Below, piece by piece: positions 22,230 through 32,903 of a stretch of 64,000 bases of DNA. Position numbers and translations under genes: made by a program. Origin of the DNA: Aegilops tauschii subsp. strangulata (lineage: Eukaryota > Streptophyta > Magnoliopsida > Poales > Poaceae); the NCBI RefSeq assembly GCF_002575655.3, contig NC_053039.3, positions 237,500,622 to 237,564,621 on the forward strand, given 5' to 3'. Numbering within the stretch: the first letter of the stretch is position 1; the number at the start of each line of letters is the position of its first letter. The notes beneath the pieces are model-generated. The model worked only from the letters and a program-made list of their open reading frames with translations, did not search any database and was not told the DNA's origin.

Positions 22230-23809
22230 TGATGCGGCTTGAAGCTACATCGGTATTTCCCCAAAGAGGAAGGGATGATGCCGCATAGCGACGGTAGGTG
22301 TTTCCTTCAGTGATGAAACTAAGGTTATCGAACCAGTAGGAGAATCAAGCAACACAACGTAAACAACACCTGCACACAAATAACAAATACTCGCAACTCG
22401 TCATGTAAAAGGGGTTGTCGGTCCCTTTCGGGTAGCGACGCCAGAAATTGGCAAATGGACGTGAATAAATTGTAGTAGATTGATAGATCGAACGCCAAAT
22501 AAAACAAGTAAGAATAAATTGCAGCAAGGTATTTTTGTATTTTTTGTTTAATAGATCTGGAAATAAAATCAAAGGAAAATAGATCGCAAAGGCAAATAAT
22601 ATGAGAAAGAGACCCGAGGGCCGTAGGTTTCACTAGTGGCTTCTCTCGAGAAAAATAGCAAACGGTGGGTAAACAAATTACTGTTGGGCAATTGATTGTA
22701 CTTCAAATAATCATGATGATATCCAGGCAATGATCATTATATAGGCATCACGTCCAAGATTAGTAGACCGACTCCTGCCTGCATCTACAACTATTACTCC
22801 ACACATCGACTGCTATCCAGCATGCATCTAGTGTATTAAGTTCATGGAGAAACGGAGTAATGCAATAAGAACGATGACATGATGTAGACAAGATCTATTT
22901 ATCTAGAAATAGACCCCATCGTTTTATCCTTAGCAGAAACGATACATACGTGTCGGTTCCCCTTCTGTCACTGGGATCAAGCACCGTAAGATCGAACCCA
23001 CTACAAAGCACCTCTTCCATTGCAAGATAAATAGATCAAGTTGTCCAAACAAAACCCAAATATTGGAGAACAAATACGAGGCTATAAGCAATCATGCATA
23101 TAAGAGATCAAAGAAACTCAAATAACTTTCATGGATACAAAAAGATAAATCTGATCATAAACTCAAAGTTCATCCGATCCCAACAAACACACCGCAAAAA
23201 GAGTTACATCATATGGATAACCAAGGGACCATTGTATTGATAATCAAAAGAGAGAGAGGAAGCCATCTAGCTACTAACTATGGACTCGAAGGTCTACAAA
23301 GAACTACTCACGCATCATCCGAGAGGCACCAATGGAAGTGGTGAACCCCTCCGTGATGGTGTCTAGATTGGATCTGGTGGTTCTGGACTCTGTGGCGGCT
23401 GGAATTGATTTTCGTTGACTCCCCTAGGGTTTCTGGAATATTGGGGTATTTATAGAGTAAAGAGGCAGTCCGGGGGCACCCGAGGTGGGCACAACCCACC
23501 AGGGCACGCCTGGGCCTCCAGGCGCGCCCTGGTGGGTTGTGCTCCCCTCGGAGCACCCCTAGGTGCTTCTTCGGCCCACTGGATGTCTTTTGGTCCAAAA
23601 AAATCTCCAAAAAGTTTTGCTGCGTTTGGACTCCATTTGGTATTGGTTTCCTGCGATGTAAAAAACATGCAGAAAACAGCAACTGGCACTTGGCACTATG
23701 TCAATAGGTTAGTACCATAAAATGATATAAAATGATTATAAAACATCGAAGATTGATAATATAACAACATGGAATAATCAAAAATTATAGATACGTTGGA
23801 GACGTATCA
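22230..23809 (-). repeat. 5' LTR of E2 (complete, 1580 bp)
   Basis: On the minus strand it begins TGATACGTCTCCAACGTATC at 23809 and ends GCTTCAAGCCGCATCA at 22230. It has the same opening as the LTRs of E1 and E3. Confidence 0.9.
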
Positions 23810-23814
23810 GTCTC

Positions 23815-24752
23815 TCCGAGATGAAAAGGACATGCCAGTCCAAGTGATTTCGGTGGGACCGGATGGTTGTGATTTGGTCCAATCGAAGAGAACTTAGAAG
23901 GTTTTGGAGGTCAGCCCTAGTCGGATCGGTGGCTCCGAGTGCTCCTCACCCGGAGGGTCCGAAAGAGACTTGTTCAAGTTTTGTGATATAGCATGAATGA
24001 ATTTAGATGAGTTGAGATAGATAGCTAGAGAAGGTACCTAGGCATTCTTGCACATCCATTTGGCCAAATAAACCAAACCAACCAAACTACAAATGGATGT
24101 CCTCGAATGAGAAATATGCATACCAACATGCTCACACATTAAGATAGCAAATGAAATACGTGTCAAACATGCACAACCAATTCTAGCAACTATCAAGCAG
24201 TGAGCGATGACATAATCATCTATATACAAGTATATTGACTTAGAAGCCAAATGATAACATTTGATCATAGGTCATGCTCATCGTTTGAGCACAAGTGGGG
24301 TTACCACTTTTACATAAAGCATTAATGTGTTCACACCATTAGAGTTGCTTTAGCTCAAGTCTTCGAGCAAAGCTCCCCCTAGATGTGATATCCCCCCAAC
24401 TAGGGATGAACTAACCTTGGGTTTTTTCGTTGATGACTTCATGTAGATAGTGTAGACGTGGATGCTCAATGTTGATGTAGTCCATCAAGAGTTGGGAGCA
24501 ATCCTTGAATTTTGCACTTTCAATACCTACATGGGTTAGTCCCACAAGGAACATACAAGGATATCAGTAGACATAGAGTGGAATACAAATATGATGATGT
24601 CCATGAATGCATAAAATACCTTGTCCCTTGTCTTACAAACAAGAGGGTTTGTGACTCCATGAACTAGTGCAAGATGTTGAAGTTGTTTGCACAAGTCCTT
24701 GCCAAAAAGAATGTGAGTGAAGTTTGTTGGCGGAGTCACCCTCAAGAACACT
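23815..24752. other. Copia E0 non-coding segment downstream of gag
   Basis: No protease or integrase frame is visible where they would be expected. Phrases such as GATTTCGGTGGGACCGGA occur here and, in related form, in the E0 LTR (37740-38080). Confidence 0.5.
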
Positions 24753-26446
24753 CTAGTTCTTCTTTTTTGGGACCCACATCAATTTGATGGGAATCCTTGG
24801 AGTTGTGGTTGAACTTGATGAAGTAGAGCTTGATGAAGTCTTGGGAACCCACTTGACCATGGCTTGAGGTGATTCTTCGAATGAGTCAATCACTTCTTGA
24901 AGCTTATCCTTTCCTTTTGGCTTGTGGTCTTGTGGTGGAAGATCATCTTGAGCTTGTGTTCCCTCAAAATAAGTGGGATTGTACTTCTCTTGTTGAGGAA
25001 CAAACTTTGTCTTGGGATATTGATATTCTTCCCATTCAACTCCATTTGCATTTAACTTTTGTTCCAAACCAATACCTTGGTTCTTCCGGTGTCTTCCTTG
25101 CTTGCATACAATTTCCTCAAATTGCTTACTCCTCGCAAGACTCTTGTAAACACCTTTCTCTATAATTCCCTTCAATAAACTATTTTCTTGCCTAGGTGTA
25201 ACTTGGCTAAGAGAATCATTACTGGAATCAAGAAAAATACTAGGAGCAACAATATTTGATTTAGCATTGTTCTTGTTACTACTGGATGAAGAACTTTTCT
25301 TACTCTTATTACTAGCTTGACTAGTTTTAACTTGTGGCATAAAAGTAGACAAGAGGAGACGTTTGGCAATGTAAGATCATCATTGATTGCTTTAAGAAGC
25401 TCATGCTCTTACTCTAAATTTAGCTTCTCGGAGCGTAGCTTCTCATGAGTTCTTAGAAGCTCTCTATGATCTTCTTGAGTTGTTTCATAGGCTAACTTAA
25501 GAGTGTTTAGTTCTTTAGTTAGACTCTCAATCTCCTTCTTAGCATTGTAATTTGTTTCATCTTGACCGTCATGATTACTAGCAAGTTCATTATAGCTCAC
25601 ATCACTAGTTTTATCAACAAGCAAATCATCATCACCTAGCAAATCATCCTCGTCACTATTGAAATCAACATACTCGAGATTTTATACCTTGGGGCCTTTA
25701 GCTATGAAGCATCTTCCAATCCCTTCATTTGGTGAAGCAAATAAGTCATGGGAGTTGGATAATACTAGAGCAAGTCCGGCAACACCTTCATCTTGACTAT
25801 AGTCGGAGTCGGAGTGGTAACTTCTCTTGGAATGGTTGTCAGAGTCGGAGCCGGAAACCCATTCACCAACATGAGCTCGATGTCTTCTTCTAGAGTAGCT
25901 CTTGGTTGACTTCTATTTCCCTTCCGAATCCTTGTTTCTTTGAGAAGGTCTTCATTCATAACGATCATCTCTACTACTCCTCTCTCTATGAGGTGATTCA
26001 TCTCTTCTACTTTTCCTTCTATGTGAGTCTTCTCTTTTCTTCTGAAGTGTCGTCCACTCATTGGAGTAGTATCTGGGTCTTCCACAATTGTAGCCATTTC
26101 GATCACGACTTGATGATCTTTGCTCATAGTATCTTGACTTGGAGCTTCTCTCTTTGTTTCTATTCTTGTAGAATTTGTTGAAGTTCTTTACCATTAGGCT
26201 CAATTCCTCATTGGATATTTGCGTATCACTTGAAGTTGTAGGAGCATCACTTGAAGCTTTGTAAGAGCCACTTGACTTGTTGTGGAGCTCCTCCTTATCC
26301 TCGAGTGACATCTCATGAGAAACAATCCTTCTAATGACTTCTGTGGGCTGAGATATTTGTAATTGGGCATCATTTGGATCAATGTGCACACGGTATCATA
26401 TTTTCCATCCAAGGCTCTAAGGATCTTCTTAATGATGAATTTGTCG
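24753..26446 (-). pseudogene. Copia E0 gag, C-terminal part and linker (decayed)
   Basis: From right to left: ILRALDGKYDTVCTLIQMM (end of the copia gag core), PTEVIRRIVSHEMSLEDKEE, NEELSLMVKNFNKFYKNRN, then the zinc-knuckle region GYNCGRPRYYSNEW. The knuckle normally has three Cys and one His; here only one of the four ligands remains. A coiled-coil linker follows (KKEIESLTKELNTLKLAYET, 25642-25409), then a Ser-rich region and two copies of the WVPK phrase near 24770-24850. Several frames are used, so at least two frameshifts are present. The N-terminal part of the same gag is at 36462-36931, across the Fatima-like insertion. Confidence 0.75.
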
Positions 26447-26451
26447 ATCAT

Positions 26452-26930
26452 TGAGGGAGTCCTGGACTAAGGGGTCCTCGGGCGTCCGGCCTGTTAGCCA
26501 TGGGCCGGACTGATGGGCTGTGAAGATACAAAGACCGAAGACTGCACCCATGTCCGGACGGGACTCTCCCTGGCGTGGAAGGCAAGCCTGGCGATTAGAT
26601 ATGTAGATTCCTTTCTTTGTAACCGACCTTATGTAACCCTAGATCCTCCTGGTGTCTATATAAGCCAGAGGGCTTAGTCCGGAGGGCATATATTCATTAC
26701 CATAGTCATACAAGCTGGACCTCTAGGGTTTAGCCATGACGATCTCGTGGTAGATCAACTCTTGTAACACTCATATTCATCAAGATCAATCAAGCAGGAA
26801 GTAGGGTATTACCTCCATAGAGAGGGCCCGAACCTGGGTAAACATCGTGTCCCCTGTCTCCTGTTACCGTCGACCTTAGATGCACAGTTCGGGACCCCCT
26901 ACCCAAGATCCGCCGGTTTTGACACCGACA
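26452..26930 (+). repeat. 5' LTR of the Fatima-like element
   Basis: TGAGGGAGTCCTGGACTAAG to GACACCGACA. A TATA box (TCTATATAAG) lies near 26655. By hand alignment it differs from the 3' LTR at about 21 of 479 positions, mostly transitions. TTGGTGCTTTCATTGAGAG follows at 26931 in the primer-binding position. Confidence 0.95.
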
Positions 26931-26965
26931 TTGGTGCTTTCATTGAGAGTTCCACTGTGACGTCG

Positions 26966-27865
26966 ATGACAGGATCGATGGCTCGCCTTGTCCTCAAGGA
27001 CAATATCACCGTCGGAGGAGCACTGGCCCCAGGCCAAACCCTACGGCTGGCCAGCTTTACCATGATCGCCCGTTCGGTCATGGAGCCGACGATGACCTCC
27101 CGAGTCATCGAAAATCCCCTCCGCATCGACTCCGAGCACTCCAAGCAGATGGATCCGACGGAGCTTTCGTCTTTAAACGAGCTCCTAGATCGCATCGCCG
27201 CCCTGGGGGTCGCTACAGACTACGATCGAATTGGGCTTAAACCCGATCAGAGAGAAATCAAATCTCCACCGATCACCCACCAGATAGCGGTAGTCGAGGA
27301 GCGAAACGACAACTCTTCCTCCATATTAAGGACGGACTATGTCCGGATCTCCGCTTTTGAAGAGCCAGACACCCACCTGCGAGGAGATGCATCCGGCCCT
27401 CCGAACATAGAATCGGACAACGAGCCTAAGAAATCAGTGGATATCCCGGAGCCCGATCTATTAAGATCAGAAGACCTTCAAACTCCAGATCCAAAATTGG
27501 GTTAGGGTTCAGATTCAAATCCACCCACCCACCCAAATATAAGCGCTCCCATGAGCATACAACAACAGTCTCAGGAAACGGTCCACCACTTCTGGGCCAG
27601 ATTCCTTCTTGTCAAAGACAAGATTAAAGATTGCCGCGACGAGGAAGCGATCTCAGCGTTCCGCAACAATTGCATGCACGAAGGAATCCTCAACGCCATC
27701 AACCGACGTCGCATATTACACTTCGCTGACTTGGCAACTATCGTACAGAAGTACAGCGCAATGGAAAGCGCTTGGAAAACTCAGGCAGCCCGTTGGGAAC
27801 CATCGGTCCCCACTCAATCCCTCATTCAGGCGAAAAGGGCGCACCCTCATAACACGCCCGGTTCA
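26966..27865 (+). pseudogene. Fatima-like gag
   Basis: The first ATG in frame is 26966 (MTGSMARLVLKDN), close to the primer site. The frame is stopped by TAG at 27503-27505 and goes on in the same frame, so only a point mutation interrupts it. The core is MSIQQQSQETVHHFWARFLL, KDCRDEEAISAFRNNC and ILNAINRRRILHFADLATIV. Gag is in one frame with protease and RT, which is the usual arrangement for this family. Compared with the first copy, the segment before the core is shorter. Confidence 0.8.
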
Positions 27866-28720
27866 ATAGTAAAGAAATATAAGTCCAACACGGGGCGCGG
27901 AACCGTTCTGGAAGGATGGCTCGATGGGCCATGCAAAATACACGCAACACCAGATAACATACCAACACATAGCCTTAGAGCATGTTGGATACTCCGGCAG
28001 GTGGCCAAGAGCGGCGAGGATATCCTCACCAAGAATACCCCAGAACAACACCCCCCAGAAGATGACGACCCCAAAGTACTGGCGGTCTTCGAAACATTCG
28101 CCTCAAACAATAGGCGCAAAAGGGCACTCCGCGGACTCGCCGACGTCTGTCAAATAGCAGCAATAAACCCTTGGAACGACACGGCTATAACATTTAATGC
28201 CGATGATGAACCAAAATACAAGACAGTCCGAGCACCAGCCGCCTTGGTCCTTAGTCCAATCATGGACGGCTTTTGGCTCACCAAGGTTCTCAAGGACGGC
28301 GGCAGTGGACTAAACCTCATCTATGAAGATACACTCCGCAAAATGGAAATAGACAGGAGCCGCATCGAACAAAGCAGCACGACCTTCCGAGGAATCATTC
28401 CCAATTGGGAGGCGTGGTGTGCGGGAAAAATAACACTTGACGTGGTATTCGGCACGCCGGAGAATTATCGGTCCGAAGAAATAACCTTCCAAGTGGCCCC
28501 TTTCAACAGCGGATATCACGCCCTCTTGGGGCGAGAGGCATTTACACGCTTCCAAGCTGTACCTCATTACGGGTACATAAAGCTTAAGATGCCCGAGCCC
28601 AACGGCATAATCACTCTCGCCAGTGATCCGGACATAGCACTCCGCGCCGAAAATAAAACCGCATCCCTGGCCCTTGAGGCATTATCTGAAGCCCTTGCGG
28701 CCGAAGAATTAATCGCATTG
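27866..28720 (+). pseudogene. Zinc-knuckle-like segment and aspartic protease of the Fatima-like polyprotein
   Basis: The frame continues from gag: GTVLEGWLDGPCKIHATPD, HSLRACWILRQVAKSGED (a knuckle remnant), KRALRGLADVCQ, and the protease signature VLKDGGSGLNLIYEDT with its active-site Asp at about 28300. It then passes through FQVAPFNSGYHALLGREAF, the flap/C-terminal part of the protease, to KLKMPEPNGIITL. This domain is open in this copy. Protease would cut the polyprotein inside the particle. Confidence 0.8.
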
Positions 28721-30087
28721 CGCTCCATGGTGGACAGGGACGATGTGATCCTAGACAAGCGCCCCAAATCCACCTCCAAGCCAGTGGAGGAAATAGTCAA
28801 ATTCCAGGTCCATCCAACGGACCCCAAGAAGACAGCATCTATTGGGGCACAACTAGACCCAACGGTCGACGCCGCGCTACGGGACTTCCTTCGCGAAAAC
28901 TGGGATATATTCGCTTGGCACCCTTCTGACATGCCAGGAATCCCGCGCAAGCTGGCCGAACACAGCCTCAACATATTAAAGGGATATAAACCGGTCAAAC
29001 GAACACTGCGGCGCTTTTCCGAACCCAAACGCCAAGCCATGGGAGAGGAGCTAGCCAAGCTAATTGAAGCTGGATTCATTAGAGAAATAAAACATCCGGA
29101 CTGGCTGGCAAACCTGGTGATGGTACCAAAGAAGGATAAATCCTGGCGCCTGTGCGTCGATTTTAAAGACCTCAATAAGGCTTGCGCTAAGGATCCCTTC
29201 CCCCTCCCCCGCATTGATCAAATCATTGATGCTACCGCAGGACACGACTCACTATGTTTCCTCGACACGTACTCCGGATACCATCAAATCAAAATGAAGG
29301 AGTCCGATCAAGCTGCAACAGCATTCATCACCCCATATGGGCCATTCTGCTTCAACACCATGCCCTTCGGGCTCAAGAATGCCGGCGCCACCTACCAACG
29401 CATGATCCAAACGTGCCTGGAGAAACAGATCGGAAAGAAGTTGAAGCCTATGTGGACGACGTCGTAATCAAGACAAGGCACGTCGAAACACTAATAGACG
29501 ACCTACGTCTCACATTTGACAACCTCCGCGCATATGACATTAAGCTCAATCCGGAAAAGTTTGTTTTTGGCGTTCCCGTAGGAAAACTGCTGGGCTTCAT
29601 CGTTTCCAATAGAGGAATTGAAGCAAACCCAGCCAAAATCCGAGCTCTGTCACAATTGGCCACGCCAACAGACCTTAAACAAGTCCAAAAACTCGCGGGT
29701 TGCATGGCAGCTCTAAGCCGCTTTATCTCCAGGTTGGGAGAAAAGGCACTGCCACTCTATCGCCTTCTACGGCGAACCGATCACTTTGAGTGGACGGATG
29801 CGGCAACGGCCGGACTGGAAGAAATAAAAACCCTTCTAGCGATCAACCCAATCCTGGCCGCACCGAACGTCGGCGAACCCATGTTACTATACATATCGGC
29901 AACACATCAAGTGGTGAGCGACGTGCTCATCATTGAACGAGAACAGGACAGACATAAATTCCCGCTTCAGAAGCCAGTATACTATGTATCCACTATCCTT
30001 ACACCATGCAAATCCCGGTACCCCCATTATCAAAAGATAGCATACACGGTCTTCATGGCGTCTCCAAAGCTACGACACTACTTCTAG
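28721..30087 (+). pseudogene. Reverse transcriptase of the Fatima-like element (frameshift and stop)
   Basis: The RT core runs NWDIFAWHPSDMPGIP, KRQAMGEELAKLIEAGFIRE, WLANLVMVPKKDKSWRLCVD, FPLPRIDQIIDATAGHDSLC and YGPFCFNTMPFGLKNAGATY. The catalytic YVDD (29449-29460) is one frame over, after a one-base frameshift near 29425. The thumb and connection follow (RLTFDNLRAYDIKLNPEK, RFISRLGEKALPLYRLL). A TAG at 30085-30087 interrupts the frame shortly before RNase H; since the next codons fit the family, it looks like a single C-to-T change. All expected catalytic residues are present in the DNA, but not in one frame. Confidence 0.85.
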
Positions 30088-30773
30088 GAGTGTTCGATCA
30101 CGGTGGCTTCCGAAGTACCACTCAACGACATAATAAACAACTGCGATGCCACGGGCCGGATTGCCAAATGGGCCATTGAGCTCCTTCCATTTGATATTAC
30201 ATACAAACCACGTCGAGCTATTAAATCCCAAGTACTGGCTGACTTCGTCGCCGAATGGACAGAGGCCGAACTCCCTAAAGAGTACGGCACATATTCCAAT
30301 TGGGTTATGTATTTTGATGGCTCCAAAATGCTGGCAGGGCTAGGAGCGGGCGTCGTTTTAACGTCCCCCACTGGAGACGTCGTTCAGTACGTACTCCAAA
30401 TACTATATACAGACTCTAATAACGCAGCCGAATACGAGGCCTTATTGCATGGTCTCCGAATGGCTGTCTCCATGGGCATACAACACCTGGAAGTGCGCGG
30501 GGACTCAAACCTCGCAATATCTCAAATAAAAATGGAGACTTCGATGCCAAAGATCCGAAGATGGTGGCTTATCGTAATGCCGTCCTAAAAATGTCGGGTC
30601 GGTTCGAGGGACTCGAGTTCCATCACGTGGCACGAGAAAGTAATCAAGCGGCGGATATTCTTGCTCGTATCGACGCCAAGCGCGACCCCGTCCCACCTAA
30701 CATCTTTCTGGAAAGGCTTTTCAAGCCATCCGTGGTGTGGCAGGGGAAAGCGACAACACTAGTCCGGATCTGA
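30088..30773 (+). pseudogene. RNase H of the Fatima-like element
   Basis: The domain has the catalytic landmarks YFDGSKM (Asp), NNAAEYEALLHGL (Glu), EVRGDSNLAISQI (Asp) and ESNQAADILARI (Asp). A two-base change in the A run at 30528-30532 shifts the frame after SQI, and the last part lies in the frame 30561-30773. It degrades the RNA strand during cDNA synthesis. A stop at 30771-30773 separates it from integrase. Confidence 0.8.
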
Positions 30774-30850
30774 ACACAACCCAAGATTCCTAACACACCG
30801 ATATCATCGGAGGCTCAGCCACCGAAATAACACCGTCGGCCCATCTCATT

Positions 30851-32100
30851 ATGGCAGTCATTGCCCCATGGACCGAACCCTTCCTGGCCTACCTTAATAG
30901 GAAAGAACTTCCTGAGGACCAGAATGAGGCCCGCCGCATTGTCCGGCGTTCGAAGGCCTCCAAGGTTCACGAGGGAGAGCTCTACAAGAAAAGCGCTACC
31001 GGAGTCCTTCAAAGATGTATCTCCGAGGAGGAGGGGCGGCAGCTCTTGGCGGAGATTCATGCCGGTCTCGGCGGGCACCACGCCGCAGCTCAGGCCCTTG
31101 TTAGCAAGGCCTTCTGTATAGGGTTTTATTGGCCGACGGCCCGAGCAGATGCACAGGACCTCGTCCAACGTTGCGTCGGATGCCAACTCTTCGCCAACCA
31201 AATCCGTATGCCCCCCCCACTGCCCTAAAAACAATCCCCATCACTTGGCCTTTTGCGGTCTGGGGACTGGATATGGTTGGACCCCTTAAGGGAGGAAGCC
31301 ATAAGAAAAAATATCTGCTGGTCATGGTGGATAAATTCACTAAGTGGATAGAGGCCAAACCAGTTAAAACGGCCGAGTCCCGGCTGGTGATAGAATTTAT
31401 ATCCGGCATCGTGCACCGTTATGGTGTTACCCACAACATCATCACTGATAACGGCTCCAACTTCACAGCCGACGAAGTGAAGGCCTAGTGCACTAATCTG
31501 GGCATCAAGCTTGATTACGCCTCTGTCTATCATCCACAGACAAACGGTCAAGTCGGACGGGCCAACGGTCTTATTATGAGTGGCATCAAACCTAGGCTGG
31601 TGCGGTCTTTGAAGGAATCAGACAAACACTGGGTTGAGGAGCTTGACTCCGTACGCTGGGGGCTGCGGACCACGCCCAATCGCACTACAGGATACACCCC
31701 CTTTTTCATGGTGTACGGCGCAGAGGCTATGCTACCCTGCGACATTATACATGACTCACCTCGGGTGCGTATGTACGAAGAGAGAGAGGCCGAGCTCGAT
31801 CGGCAGGACAGCCTAGATGCCCTGGAGGAGGAGCGTGACGTTGCAAAAGCCATTCCGCATTTTATCAACAACAGGCTCGCAGATATCAAAGCAGAGAAGT
31901 ACGGGCCAAGACTTATAACATTGGCGAACTCGTTCTACGCTTGCCGGAGGAAAAAGGACAAACTCAAGCCCAAATAGGAGGGACCCTTCATCATTGACGA
32001 AGTTCTCACCGGAGGAGCGTACCGCCTGCGTGATGCGTCAGACAATGGCCTCGAGCGGAACCCCTGGAACGCAGCAAGAATCCGAAGATTCTATGCCTAA
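30851..32100 (+). pseudogene. Integrase of the Fatima-like element (catalytic Glu replaced)
   Basis: The zinc-binding H..H..C..C part is LLAEIHAGLGGHHAAAQALV to QRCVGCQLF. Next is a C run (31211-31218) with a frameshift, then the core WGLDMVGPLKGG (first Asp), ITDNGSNFTADEV (second Asp) and HPQTNGQVGRANGL. The residue after QV should be the catalytic Glu but is Gly (GGA at 31555-31557). A TAG at 31486-31488 interrupts the core. The C-terminal part decays after 31880, but the final segment (FIIDEVLTGGAYRLRDASD, ending FYA and TAA at 32100) is clear. The enzyme would be inactive even with frames repaired. Confidence 0.85.
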
Positions 32101-32903
32101 GCGCCGAACTCTTTGTTCGTCTCCTTCTCCCTGCTGTTTCCATAATCCCCTTTTTCTTCTTTCTCTCTCTTTTCGTTTTCTCTCTTCAGCTTTACAGCAG
32201 TGTGGTTAGACCGTGCACGCCTGACGCACACATCTTTAAAAATGTACGTCCATTATACCTTGCTATTATTATTCCCCGAGCATCAAGCTCGTTACATATG
32301 TGCTTTTTCCATATGTACCTTTTCTTCACCATTATATGCATCGATATGACTTAAGTTTTGGCCAAGCTGGGTTGCCTGGCTCCTGTGCTTATGCCCTACG
32401 TTCCCGTTAGTTCGGCTAGGGCATAAAGGGAGCACCTCTACGATTGTTACTACCGGGTCATCCGGATGTGTACCTCAGACTGGGTGAAGCCGAAAGCTAG
32501 CGTTCTTAAGGGAATATTCGGTCGGTGGATTAAAGGCGATTTTTGCATTTACTACATTGTGAACCCCCAGAAGTTAAAGCATACTGCGATTTTTCAATCA
32601 CAGTCCGAACATGCGCGTTAACGCATGCACACCCAGGGAAAGGAACCCTTAACGGAACTATTCTCTCTGGAAGATGTTTCTTACAACCTTAATGTAATAT
32701 AACATAACTAGCCGGATACTTGTCTATTCAAGCAACTATGACCCCTACGCCTGGTTTCCACGCATACCCGGTCTACTCGGCCGCTCTGGTATTCGGAAAT
32801 ACTCCGCACCTTCGGGTCCAGAGGTTGAAGCGAAAAGGTCTACCATGACAATTGTTTTACAATTCAGCTAGAGTTACATATACAAAGGAGAGTACATAGT
32901 CAC
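32101..32903. other. Spacer between pol and the antisense gene
   Basis: Non-coding. It contains a CT-rich stretch (32125-32185) and lies where the pol transcript and the antisense transcript would end against each other. I did not find clear polyadenylation signals. Confidence 0.5.

Larger units (their letters stand above)
19969..23809 (-). mobile_element. Gypsy element E2, deletion derivative with target-site duplication
   Basis: The element has both outer ends. It is flanked by the perfect 5-bp duplication GTCTC (19964-19968 and 23810-23814). The 5' LTR (23809-22230) is complete. Then come the primer site, one ORF (21942-21328), and at about 21284 an abrupt change into the interior of the 3' LTR, which runs to 19969. 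The missing part comprises the rest of the internal region and about 230 bp of the 3' LTR. It sits inside copia E0. Confidence 0.9.
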
